64,000 nucleotides of DNA. Source: Chrysopilus asiliformis (Eukaryota; Arthropoda; Insecta; Diptera; Rhagionidae). The stretch is taken from contig OZ035960.1 in assembly GCA_964034945.1 (NCBI GenBank), positions 20,137,487 through 20,201,486 on the forward strand. The letters are read 5' to 3'. Below, piece by piece: positions 10,391 through 21,951 of the stretch (position 1 is its first letter; every line of letters starts with the position of its first letter). The notes under the pieces are model-generated. The model made no database searches, was not told the DNA's origin, and saw only the letters and a program-made list of their open reading frames with translations. Made by a program: the position numbers and the translations under genes.

Positions 10391-12380
10391 AAGTGTATGA
10401 CAATTATTTCACTTGTGCTTAACCTTAATTTGTAAGAAATTTTTATTATGTTCTTTTCAACTCTTGCTACCGAATAACAAAGGTGTTATGCATTTGCCAA
10501 TTGTTGTGTGCTTGTAAAACTGAAAATTAATTTTTTGAGAAAATTCAAAGAAAATTCAACGAGTTCAATTTATTATTATAAAACAAAAAATTTCCACACT
10601 CAGAGATTATCAAGCCGTATGACGTGAGATTTTTGATATGATCATATTTTCCTTAACAAAAGTGAAATTATTTTATTTTCGTAATAAATCTATGACATAA
10701 TGGATGATCTGATTTATGATTGATTTGAAAACCGAACTGGCATTGACACACTAGTAGTCAGCCAGAAGTCCAGAGTTGATCTGAGTTGAGCAAGTTTCAC
10801 AGTCTGTTGGCTTTAAACAACATTTTCGTGGTTGTATTTTTTTTTCTTTTCTTTAATGATAATAAGATTTGTTCAACAAGGCATTACAGTTTTTTTTATG
10901 CAATCTATAACTACTTGTTTGACAAAAATTTAATAATGAATTCAAAATTATAGAGAGGAAAACCAAAAATAAATTTAAAAAAAATCCCAGTGCATTTTAA
11001 AATTGATTTATGGGCCGTCAACGATCTCGGTTTATTGTTGCAGTCGGGTTTTATAAATATTTTCCAATCAACTTAGATAAGTTAATAAGGCAGCGAGCAG
11101 CGTTTTGGATGCCTTACTTGCAGGTGACGAGACAATAGAACGACTATCTATTTGTGTGTCTAAGATGCACTAATAACTCATTACGGAAACCAATTGTTTG
11201 GTATTACTTTTAACAAAGTCTTCTGATCTTCTCAGATAGTTGGACGTCGTCATATTTATGCTTCAATTTACTTCCGTCTTCTTCTTTTATCTGAACCGTC
11301 CACTATTTAGATGTTGTCTGATGCATATTAATGCAGTTTTGATACTCTTCACGTTTCAACACCTTTATCAATGTGAGTTTTCCACAACCAGGTAAAATTG
11401 GTGAAGCATCATTGCATCGTACTATGGTTCAATGGATTTATGCCGGCCACTTTCCTATGAGATCTTGTAACGATTTACTAAAAAATTACAGACTTTCTTG
11501 TTTCGAACACCTCACCGATTGGTTTCTAGCATGCATTGTTGTGTGCATGTGTAGTTTGCAATATGGCAACCTAGTGTTACTGCATAAACTGCAATTTCAC
11601 TATATGCTGGATACTATCTGCAGCAGGCATGCATACAATATTAATACAACGGTAGATAGGTACAAAACTAAGGTGGAAGTGAATTCGAGTTGAAGTCTAT
11701 CGATTGCATAATAGTTAGAGGACTAGACTTTGTTACACATTTCTCGATATGTTAGACTTTTCTTTTATCCCGCTTCGCTTTCTTACCTTTCTTACCGCAT
11801 TTTCACAAAACACCTGAGAAAGTGGTAACGCACGGTTTCATGAATTGGTAGATGGAACTATTTTAAGTCAGTCAGTAGTGCTTTATATCGTATGACAGTT
11901 ATGTCAGATGATTATAAAAAAGCGTGAGTCTCGGAAGAATGTGGATAAAATACAAATATTATTATGATGATGCCGTAGAAGTACTTATTCAAATTAATCG
12001 TTTGCCCTTGATATAATTTAGTTATGTAGGTATGTTTAATTATTAATTGGAAACTAGTTTTGCCAAAAGGTGAATTTATTTTTATCACAAGTTCAATCAA
12101 ATTACACGTATTCGATGACATTACTCACAAAATTTTAACCACATTATTTATAAAAAACCAAAGTTTGAGTACAACTGAGATTAAACGTATCATTAATTTT
12201 ATTTTATCCTTTCACAATTTATTTGTATAGGGACTTGCAAATTTTTAAATGTTTTTTAATACTAAAAAATTCTAAAAATATACTTTTTGCCGGCAAGTCA
12301 AAAGAAAACTTAAAAAAGCCTCAGCTGCCAAGGACCCATCATTAAATATTTTATATGATGACAGACAAAACGTTTAGTTC
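10391..12380. other. Intergenic DNA, no gene recognised
   Basis: AT-rich sequence. The longest open frame (11373-11693) shows no motif and no codon bias, and I do not believe it codes. Confidence 0.4.
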
Positions 12381-12712
12381 AAAAAATCCATTTGTATAGG
12401 GGAGGGGGAAAGGAGTGGTCCAACTGGATTTTGATGTATGGATGAGTTATGTAAAATACTATTCTAAACACATTTTGCCTTTATAAATTTTCCAGTACGA
12501 TGCACCATTTTCGAGAAAAGTCCAGTTATTTACGTGAAACGTAACAAATCTTTAGCTCAATCCCTTCAAAAGATAATGTGTTTACGGACATACCGACAGA
12601 CGGACAGACAGACAGCCGGACGGACATGCGAAAATCAAAATCTTTTATCATCCCTAACACCCTGGTGTAGTTCATTTTTGTGTCCGATGATTCTAACATT
12701 ACTTTTCTTTCA
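12381..12712 (-). mobile_element. Dispersed repeat, GGACAGAC-containing family, copy 1
   Basis: It contains, in order, ATTTGTATAGGGGAGGGGGA, GGATTTTGATGTATGGA, GTTATGTAAAATA, a CGGACAGACAGAC simple repeat, and GTGTAGTTCATTTTTGTGTC. Related copies lie at about 56260-56865 (same strand) and 47165-47931 (opposite strand). The last ends in a Helitron-like CTAG, so this family is probably Helitron-derived. Confidence 0.6.
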
Positions 12713-12732
12713 AGTTTTTTAATTAAAACTTA

Positions 12733-13004
12733 CACTCAGAAAAATGTCCAGGTCAACTTTTTGTCAGGTTAACTCTGACCTTACAGAGGTTTCTGTAAGC
12801 CAGCTAGCGGTCAGAGTTAACCTATCTAAGGTCAACTCGTGCAGCTCCCAATGCCCTACTTCACCTGCTGGTGGCTTAATTTCAGAATTTCTCCGACAAC
12901 AGGTCAACTCAGTTTTACTTGCCCACATGCAGGCGAACGCGCGCCTGCCCGAGGCCAATTACGCCGTATGTAGGTCGTCGAGTTAGCCTTCATTTTTCTG
13001 AGTG
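12733..13004 (-). mobile_element. MITE with CACTCAGAAAAATG termini (deletion derivative of 17634-20975)
   Basis: The terminal inverted repeats are CACTCAGAAAAATG and CATTTTTCTGAGTG, flanked by TA on both sides (12731-12732 and 13005-13006). Read on the minus strand, its first about 210 bp are collinear with the left end of the 3.3-kb element at 17634, and its last about 60 bp match that element's right end. It is an internally deleted copy. Confidence 0.85.
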
Positions 13005-14924
13005 TAGAAATTTGGTTTTTTTAATTAATTTATTTGGAATATTAGTTGCTCTGTTCGATTAGAACACATTCATTTTATTCCGCAATTTCTATAATTTTCA
13101 TAGTTTTTACCAAGATATCATATACGACAAAACGGTTTTACATACTGAAACTTTTCTTTTGGCCAGGAACGCATTCGTATTGTTAGAAAGCAATTTTTTA
13201 CTAAAAATATATTAAACTCAACACAGCCATTTTTGTTGCGAATATAAATATCAAAATCAACCTGCAAAATGAAACAAAATCAGTAATAATCAAGAAACCG
13301 TAAAATGAAAATTGTTGCATTTTGTCCATTAAACGGCATGGGAAATGGGGTCAGACGCGCTTAAATCGAAACTTAAATACGAAATAATTAAGTTACCAAA
13401 AAATCTGAAATGTAATTAACTCAACATTAATTTTCACCTTAATCTTACATCGCCGCGATGAGTAAATTATTTGCCAGCGATGATTGTGGAGCTAGCTGCC
13501 ATTATGGCGGTCATTTTGTTATGTTAAATCAACTACGTTACGGTGTTAATAGATAATGGTTTCGTCAACATTACGGTGAGCCTAGGATGAACTGAACATA
13601 GCGGCGATTGCAATCAAACATCTGATTGCATTATGATTCGAGTTTGATATTCAATCATGTAAAAATTAGCTTTGAATTGGAGCGGGATGGGGTAAGGTGG
13701 GACGGGTACAGAACCCCCTCAGCGTCAAAATGGACTATTTGGTTCGTTCAATTGTTTTTTTTTTATGCTTTGCCAAATCAACATCGCTCAATTCCTCCCA
13801 GCATGAACTCAATGCGCGTCCAATTTTTATGTTAACTTAATGGTGGCTAGACAAACCTACTATTAGTGACTGATTGAATGACTGACTTCTCAGCGCGATT
13901 CTATTCGTGTGCATTGGATCCAAGTTTTTTTTATGAAAGAGAAAAATTCAATTTCGCCTAATGTCGAAACACAAAGAAGACGCGATCGAAATGATGGAAA
14001 ATATGAAAATATGAATAGTTGAACGAAAATGTTATGCAAACAAAAATCAAAGGAATCATTTTTTTCGCACAATGGCGAAAATCTACTTCACGTAATGAGC
14101 ATAAAAATGTTTTAATGAATCGCTGGGTGGTTTCATATTTATCACATCAAAAAAATTGTGCCAGTAGTTCGATGTATTAGCAGTTTTAAATCTCATCAGT
14201 TTGCAGTTTATTTTTCAGAAAATTTTTCTCACATTTTTCTATTGAAAGCTTATTCACTATTTTCGTGTTTCCTCTGCTTTAAAAAAAAATCCAATTTTCA
14301 TCTGACATGTTTTTTTTTCTGATTTCTTCTTTAAAAAAATCATTACATGTCACGAAAATTGTATTAGTTTAATCAAAATATTAACCTGTCAAATTAAAAT
14401 TTTCAAATGGACAAATTGACCTAATTTAAAAAAAAACTGTTATGAACACAAATTGATAAATAACATAACTTAAAAGCCTTTCAATTAAGTTTATTCTTCC
14501 TGGTAATTGTTTATAGCTGTCAGATTAAAGTAACGTTAATAATATTTGTTACATAATTTACAAATGAAAATTGTTGCGTGTTTTAATATTATTTTTCATG
14601 TGATTATATTTAGTATGTGACAATTTGATCAATCATCACGGAATCTTACTTTTGCACATCATAAAATTTACTGATTTCATTTGATTTTGTGTTTTTATTT
14701 GATGAAACCGAAAAAAGTTGGTTTAATTGATTTATTGTACATTTTTACATTATTTTTTCACAATTTAAAATTTTTGTTATGCTCTGAAAATTTTTTTGAA
14801 TTGTGATTGGTTCATAAAATTGGCAACATTCGATCGTGCACGATTCAAAATTAAAAAAATTCTAAAAATATGCTTTTTGTCACGGAGTGAGCTCTCAAAA
14901 TATAGAAATAATAAAAAAAATATT
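13005..14924. other. Intergenic DNA, no gene recognised
   Basis: AT-rich sequence with homopolymer runs. No ORF, RNA gene or repeat that I can support. Confidence 0.4.
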
Positions 14925-15160
14925 TGGGCACCAATCATGTATTCCGACGCGTCTCTGTCTTTCGACTTCGACGCAGCTTTTAACTCTTGACTTCGCCATA
15001 TCAGCAGCTTCAAATTTCCTGGAGTGACAGTCAGAATCACGTTTCGACTCATAGTGACGATTCCGCGAAATTTCAAGCTGCAGATATGGCGAAGTTAAGA
15101 GTTAAAAGCTGCGTCGAAGTCGAAAGACAGAGACGCGTCGGAATACATGATTGGTGCCCA
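14925..15160. repeat. Large inverted repeat (arms about 94 bp, loop about 48 bp)
   Basis: Arm 1 (14925-15018) begins TGGGCACCAATCATGTATTC. Arm 2 (15067-15160) ends GAATACATGATTGGTGCCCA. Only about three mismatches are visible over the arms. They are richer in GC than the flanks (GACGCGTCTCTGTC, TTCGACTTCGACGCAG). It would form a very stable hairpin and is probably a fold-back element. No clear target duplication. Confidence 0.85.
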
Positions 15161-15574
15161 GATGTGAACTGCACATGAATTTCTTAAACAAAATCTACGT
15201 TTCTGCACAATTTACACTCTATAACGAATAAAATATTAGTTTATATAATATTACAAAATCCAAAATATCTCGATAATGGTAAAAGATATGGATTTACGAT
15301 AAAAGGCAAAAATGTGGGGAATTTTAGTATCTCAATTCTTCTTTCAACTATTTTTTTCCATAAACTGTTAGTTTGTAAGCAATTTTCAATTTTTTTACAT
15401 ATTAATGCAAATATCTCAATAACGGTAAAAGATAGCGACTAACAGTAAAATATAAATTTGTGGCAAATATTATTCTCTTCAAATCATCTCATACATTTAA
15501 CTAGCAAAAAGCTGTGATTTTTCGAGATAATTGCAAAAACTGATTTTGTAAAATAACAACATTTTGCAAGCAAT

Positions 15575-15672
15575 GACCCCCGGGGAAATATCACAGGCTG
15601 TCAAATACGATAGACATGGCCACAGGGAAGTATCATTGGCTATCAAAAATGATAGCTATGGCTGTCAATGTG
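15575..15672 (-). mobile_element. One end of a piggyBac-type MITE (relative of 44443-44654)
   Basis: It ends GGCTGTCAATGTG followed by TTAA (15673-15676), and inside is GGCTATCAAAAATGATAGC. The complete element at 44443 begins with the mirror image of this. The other end is not recognisable, so the copy is truncated or diverged. Confidence 0.55.
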
Positions 15673-15903
15673 TTAATAGAGGACAGCATCTGGGGAAAAG
15701 AGCTCGGGAAGGCAATCTCAACTTAAATTGACGTAAACGTTGCTAGAGAAGCACATTTCTATGCTTTGTCCCTTGTAAGATCCGAATTTGTTCCCAATGT
15801 CTCAAAATGTTGCCTAAAGTGCCGCGCCGTCTCAGACATACGAGGCCCTTTACTCTAGAGCCCAGCCCTGTAAATTTACAAATCATGGAAGAAAATATTG
15901 ATA

Positions 15904-15997
15904 ATGTGGCGAAGTTACTGGATTGAATTTGTTGTTCTCATCTAAGATTTACATCTTAGATGAGAACAACAAATTCAATCCGGTAACTTCGCCACAT
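15904..15997. repeat. Near-perfect palindrome (45-bp arms, 4-bp loop)
   Basis: The arms are 15904-15948 and 15953-15997, with one mismatch (TACTGGAT against ATCCGGTA). The outer part reads ATGTGGCGAAGTTAC and the inner part TGTTCTCATCTAAGAT. Such a tight hairpin is normally unstable in genomes, so it is recent or an assembly fold-back. Confidence 0.9.
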
Positions 15998-17633
15998 GCA
16001 CCCCTTAAGTAAGGTAATTGAAATATAGGTTGCCCTGTTCTGTTAATGTAAATTCCTTTTAGTCCCCAATATCGGATAATTTTGAGAGCTGATTTTTCTA
16101 AGAATCGCATATTCTTAGAATTTTAAATTCTTTGAAGCCAATAGACACATTAAAAATATAAGACATATGTAACTGAAATTGACTATATAAGCTTAAAAAG
16201 CTATCTCGATTTCTGTGGTTCTGAAATCTAATAATATGAAGCTTTTTAACAAAGTTATGTACGTAAAAGATACTGAAATTAGTGTTACTAACAAAATTTT
16301 TCAAACATACCATCAGGCGTTTAAATAAAATTTTAAATTTATTGGTTTTCGTTTTAAGAGACTGAAAATTTACACCTTCCTGATTTTTAGTGGTCATTGG
16401 TTTTTATAACTCGTTTTGTTCGGGTTTTTAAAAGAATTGGCAAAGAAAACTTATATTTGTATACCCTAACACATTAGGGATGGTCCTACGATTTTAAGGA
16501 ATTTTGTTCTCAACAAATTATATTGTTCCGGATAAAAAAAAATTGTGTGTGAAATTTTAATCATTTTAATTAGTATTTAGAACCCACAAAATTTGACCTA
16601 ACTTTTTCTTGTGATTGCGTGCATATTATATTCGCCTAAACTTCACAGAATAACGTAAACCGAAAAAAGCATTTTTTTCTGTGCACTCGATATTAAAATT
16701 TTTGGGGAATTTAGTTGATTTCGAAGCTGGCAATGGTTTGGCTGCATCAGCTCTACTTTTAAAATAGTTCAATTCCAACATTTCGTCACCCATTTCGTTC
16801 CCCTAACCTCGCCAAGGATATGGTTAAGAGATAAAATATTAAAACTGATACATTTTAGTTTTTATTTCTGCACGCGGCAGTTTTTCATTAAACACAAAAT
16901 ATATGACAGCTAATTTCCTAGTGTAATACACGATTCCTACAAAAATCCATTGAACTGATTAGTATGATGTGATTTAGATTTCCACAGATTTTCAAATTTT
17001 CAAACAGATATAATTATCGACACTAACTGTGAATATCAAACAGCGAAAACTGTTTAAAAAAAAAGTTCCACATCACATTTGTAAATACTATTTCCACCTA
17101 TGATTAATGCAGCAGAGCAATTCAGGTAGTTAACAAATATTTGAGGTAACAATCACCTGGACTGCTGATCTAATAAAATCGCTTTCAAGTAAATCTCGCG
17201 TAAATCCTAGTAAAGATTTCTTTTATTACCAATCGTTCACATAGAATACCATAGTAGAAAGTTTTCCGTTGCATAATAATTTTAAATAAACTTGCCTTTG
17301 ATTTTCAGTGCAATTTGTTTGTGAAATACTATTCGATCTTTAGACACATTTTGCAAAATATCACAGCTTCGTTATGGAAACTGAATTAAACTGTAACGGG
17401 TAACATATTTGCTGTATAGGAAAACCGCAAAACATGAATATTTCACTCCTTAGTATGAAATTAAATCAGTTGCAAGAATTACTTCTTATTTTATTTTTTT
17501 CATAACGAAGATTTATATTTTCCTTATGATGCAAACAAGTTTCTTGCAAGTGACCGACATACAAAGTTGCTTGGCTTCCGAATCTTATTCAATTAATGAA
17601 TTGATCAATATATACGCATTTCTTCGGTACCTA
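15998..17633. other. Intergenic DNA, no gene recognised
   Basis: AT-rich sequence. The open frame at 16098-16397 on the minus strand has no domain or motif and is probably chance. Confidence 0.4.
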
Positions 17634-18049
17634 CACTCAGAAAAATGGAGGCTAACTCGACGACCTGCATACGGCGTAATTAGCCTCGGGCTGGCAAATT
17701 TAGCCTATGAGTGGCGCGCGTTCGCCTGCATCCGGAAAAGTAAAACTTGTGTTGACCTGTGGCCGTAGAAATTCTGAAATTAAGCCACCTGCAGGTGAAG
17801 TAAAGCGTTGGGAGCTGCACGAGTTGACCTGAGATAGGCATTTCGAGGATGTAATGCCATGTAATGACGATTAAGCCACTCATAGCTTGAATATTTAGCC
17901 AACCATAGGTCAACTGAAGACCAGGGCAAGGCGAACTGAAGCAATGTGACGTCAGTAAAGCTGTTGCAGCATTAACAAGCCGCTAATAGGAGAACTTGTT
18001 GACCGCTGTGCGTTGTATTCGAAGAGAAGTCAAACCGACACAGCCTTAT

Positions 18050-18330
18050 CATAAAAGGTTAAACAGCAACAGGCTTATTTCGCCTCTCGTAGTTGCACTC
18101 CCAAGGATTGCATTGCCTAACACAGGCTTATTATCCGGCAACAGTTAATTTTATAAAAAGTAAAACAGGAACAGGGTTATTAGGCCTGTGTTAGTTGCAC
18201 TTCTAAGCATTGCATTGCTATACTTTACCAGCCTCAGGTCAACTGTACACGAGTGACAGGTTTAATGGCCTGTGTGAGTTGCATTCGTTTGTGCAAATTC
18301 GTAATAGCCGTCACTCTCTTGTTAGCAATC
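18050..18330. repeat. Diverged tandem repeat (about 110-bp unit) inside the CACTCAG element
   Basis: Each unit carries AACAGSAACAGG, then TTAGTTGCAC or GTAGTTGCAC, then GCATTGCATTGC-like or GGATTGCATTGCC. A third weaker unit follows at about 18240. Confidence 0.6.
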
Positions 18331-18515
18331 GACGCAGAAAGGACATTTTGTAGTGAGTTAAAAGTGCAAGTTCGAGTTAATCAAGGAACCGTCTGGAATC
18401 AAAGGTAAGTTTTTCGTTTCAATAAGCATGTTTTTTGGTTCAGTTAACAAATTAACCTGAAATAAAACTGGTTTCAATAAAATTTAAAACTACAGACAAT
18501 CTTCCATTCCCTTTT

Positions 18516-19016
18516 TATACCCGTATGGTGAAACCAAAGGGTATATTAACTTTGCCTTACCATTTGTAGCGATCCCGTGATCACACACAAAAATGAATTA
18601 CACCAGTGTGTTTAGAATGATAAAAAAAATAATTTTTGCATGTCGGTCCGTCTGTCTGTGGCGCGGATTGCGGGCGCACGGATTGAGCTAGAGCCTTGAA
18701 ATTTTGCGTAGATCCGTTTTTCGTAAAATGTGAATCCAAGTTCGTTAATGGGCAAAATTGGTATCCCCCTTACGAATGAAAACTTTTTTGCGATTATCTC
18801 AAAAACTTATCAAAAAAACGCAAGAACAAAAGTTATTTAGAATATTATTCTACACAAAACTTCCATACATCAAAATCCGATTGGAATAAATTTTAAAAAA
18901 TTTGATTGAAAAGTTTGACTTCAAAGTGGAGTTTTGATACAACTGTTCGCCGTTCACTTAAATCACCATACGGGTTTTCAATAATTGCCAGATTGGCAAT
19001 TATAGCTTTTGTTATG
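18516..19016 (+). mobile_element. ACCCGTATGGTGA repeat, copy 1 (about 500 bp)
   Basis: It starts TATACCCGTATGGTGAAACC and ends with TCACCATACGGGT then GCCAGATTGGCAATTATAGC. The inverted ACCCGTATGGTGA/TCACCATACGGGT pair lies near the two ends. Inside are GAATTACACCAGTGTGTTTA, a short GTCCGTCTGTCTGT repeat, and GCGCGGATTGCGGGCGCACG. Other copies are at 43416-43969 (opposite strand) and 52490-53070. There is no protein-coding capacity. Confidence 0.8.
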
Positions 19017-19389
19017 TTTTTAACTCGTGAAATTCATAGTATTGTACCGATAACGCTTAGAAAATTGTTATATCATTTATTCGCTTAAAAAACTATTTTG
19101 GTAAATTGCGTACGAGTAAAATGCACATAGCTTTATTTCGCTTTTAAACAGACGGAAATAATAAAATAAAAAAAATCAATATTTTTGTCCCTTGTGTAGA
19201 CTTAGTCTAGGCGCGCATCATTGCCAACGCATGTAGAATGGTGCTCACGTTGCAATTTTAGTTTTGAAAACGCGTACAATCTAATATTGGAGCTGGTAAC
19301 GAAGTGTATTTCGGCTTACTAATTTAACATTTGGTTATTTCTACTTAAATCTACTATGATGCTATGATGCATGATGAATACTAGTTTAA

Positions 19390-20177
19390 CCAATTAACGC
19401 TAGCTGTACTCAAACGAGTACACCGGACATATCTGTGATAATAAGTTAAAATATTTTTAGCCGATTTTCAGACAAAACCAAACTGATCTCAATTTGTATT
19501 TATAAAAAGATCATTTTTGCTTTGCCTGAAAATCGACTTAAGCTACTTTAACTTATTACTACAGATTTATGTATACATTTTTTCAGAATTTTCTTTTTTT
19601 TTTGTTTATTTTATAAGAATGGCTTGGTTTATGTGTTAAAAATATTCAGTGATTTTCTCATTAATTGGTTAAAGGTATTTTAAAAATTGAAATTGCCAAT
19701 TCAGCAGCATCCTTACTAAAGCGGTGCGCACTTGGCCTAATATTGGATAGCGATAACATTTTAACTGAGCTAGTGTTCATACACGGAGATCTATAAAAAT
19801 AATTGTTGCGGCATTGATAGGTTGACTTTCAAGGAATTTTAGTTGAAGGTGTCTTTGGCAGTTTTTTTAAAAACAATATTTTTAAATTATTAAGTCCCTT
19901 TAATCCACCTTTTCATCTACTTCCAGAAATTCCAAGTGGAAAGCATATCAAGTGGAAAATAGGCACATATCTATCTGTCCCTGTACAACACCTTGATTTG
20001 CGATTAATGTCAACCATGCGAATAGTGTCATATAATTTAAAATAACAATTTTTCTTTACGATACCATTTAATTGTAACATGAATATATATAATAAATAAA
20101 ATGTAATTAAAATAAAACATCAATTGTTCTTTATTGTAAACTCGCTGTGGCCATATGGCAACCCCGGCGTTAATAGG
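19390..20177. mobile_element. piggyBac-type non-autonomous element (788 bp)
   Basis: It is flanked by TTAA at 19386-19389 and 20178-20181. The termini are CCAATTAACGC and GGCGTTAATAGG, about 11 bp inverted with one mismatch. Subterminally, GCCGATTTTCAGAC and GCCTGAAAATCGACTTAAGC form an inverted pair (about 19460 and 19538). A related phrase, CTGAAAATCGACTCAAGC, occurs at about 1987. No transposase ORF is seen. Confidence 0.7.
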
Positions 20178-20977
20178 TTAAGATGATATTTCGCAATAAT
20201 GGGACTCTAATAAGTGAAAAAGTATGGCGTGGGGGCTAATACTTTGGTTGCTGCAAGTGTATTTTGAGCTTCCTGGAGGAAGATAGTAGATCTCCTGCGG
20301 CAGGTATACTGTGAGGCTGCTACAGGTCAGCTGTACAGCTGCAGGAGGAAAGGTAAGCTTGAGGTAGGTGTAAAATTGACTTTCAGCAGGAGAAAAATAA
20401 GGCTGGTTCAGGAGACTTGACCTGCGGTTGGTCTATTTTAAAGCTGCACCAGGTCACTGGTCAACCACGGGTGGTTTTACTAGCCTGCTACAGGTAGATT
20501 GTGAGCCTCCACTAGGTAACGTAAACATGTGGCAGGTTACCGTCAAGCTGTCCCTGGGCGACAGTTAGCCTAAAGTAGCGTTAATCGCGACAAGTTAGTC
20601 GTTCGTAGGTTGACTGTCGGCCTGTGGTAGAATTACTTGACCTGCTGCAGGTGCATTGTCGACCTACAGGCGTTTAACACTGCATTCATACAGCGCTCAT
20701 GGGTGTACTATAAGCCTATGGCTCCTGTATAATGTGGTTTAATACACCTGGCAATGGTTTATTAAGCCTGTATCAGTTTTAGTTAGCCATTGGTAGTTAA
20801 ACTAGTTTTGTAATTCTCGCCCGACTGAGGCTTACTTACGCCTGAAACAGGCGAAAACCATGTAACTTGATCTAACTACGTCAAACTTAAGCAGGTTAAC
20901 TCTGTCAGCCGGCTAGAGGTCAGAGTTAACCTGACAAAAAGTTGACCTGCAGTACATTTATCATTTTTCTGAGTGTA

Positions 20978-21628
20978 CGTTTTTAAGTGAAGGTCGTTAA
21001 ACAAAGTTGTTTTTGCGAAAGTTTAGTATTAGTTTTTTGCTTTGAATTGGTCTCAAAGTAGGGTATAGCCCTTCAATTCGAAGTTGATGCAGAGTTCCTG
21101 TGGGTACATTACTCAATATTTTTTTCGTTTGCGTGCACATCAACATAAATTGCAGTACCAAATGACGATCATTTAGTTTCGTAACAAAACTATTGAGCAT
21201 TTGGCGGAGACGAGTCCAAAGCCCAACGACGTGTAACGCCTTAGATTTTCCTAATAGGCGATCATTCGCCTTGTCAGCGCTTATTACATTACCTTTACGA
21301 TAATATAGCGAAACGCACCGAAAACAGTTCTCGCATTCACACATGCCTAATTGACGGATTTTCACTTAAAATTCACTTAAGACCTTAACTTAAGTGTTGC
21401 ATAAGGTTTTCTGGTGAATTAACTTCTTTAAGGACGCCGCATTATACAAGAATTTATTTAAGGTTTCGATTTAATAGAATAATTTCAAGTATTTTTCACA
21501 TTTTTATTTACATTATTCTTCGTATTTTTGATACAAGTTTACAAATAAATGTTGTGACAGTACAGAAATACAATTTCGAAAAGAGCAACATTGAGAGAGC
21601 ATAATCAATTTTTGCCTAAATTGGTATT
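20978..21628. other. Intergenic DNA downstream of gene B
   Basis: AT-rich. The minus-strand open frame 20997-21365 (122 aa) contains several Cys and Arg but no recognisable domain. I leave it uncalled. Confidence 0.35.
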
Positions 21629-21634
21629 TTTATT
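21629..21634 (-). terminator. Candidate polyadenylation signal of gene B
   Basis: The minus strand reads AATAAA at 21634-21629, about 320 nt past the stop codon. A second AATAAA lies at 21508-21503. Which one is used cannot be told from sequence. Confidence 0.4.
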
Positions 21635-21951
21635 TCGGTCTTTTAGGATTGAACGTTTTACACAAAATGAAAGTATGACTAAATAAATACTTTCATTTTG
21701 TGCGAAAAATTAAATGTAATCAATCCTAGAAATTCTTTTTGTTGCAGCCAAGAGTTTAATTTTAACTCCAAGTTCTTAAGAATTATTTTTTTTAACAAAT
21801 AGACAAAATGAGATGTTGAATATGTTATGAGAGTTGCTAGAAGAGAATACTGGTTGTTGAAAACAGTCCGGTCCTCGAGAACGACGTCGATGGTCTTTGG
21901 ATCTTAAAACTAGGATAAACATTTTAAAAATAGAATTTATCACAAATAGCG

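Larger units (their letters stand above)
17634..20975 (+). mobile_element. 3.3-kb non-coding DNA transposon with CACTCAG termini, with nested inserts
   Basis: It begins CACTCAGAAAAATGGAGGCT and ends ATCATTTTTCTGAGTG, with TA flanks at 17632-17633 and 20976-20977, so a Tc1/mariner-like TA target is likely. It contains a copy of the ACCCGTATGGTGA repeat (18516-19016) and a piggyBac-type element (19390-20177). Without them it is about 2.05 kb. I see no transposase ORF. Instead the inside is packed with CCTGCAGG-like and GTTGACCTG motifs, especially at 17750-18330 and 20260-20950. Two diverged tandem units of roughly 110 bp occur at about 18050-18260. Confidence 0.8.
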
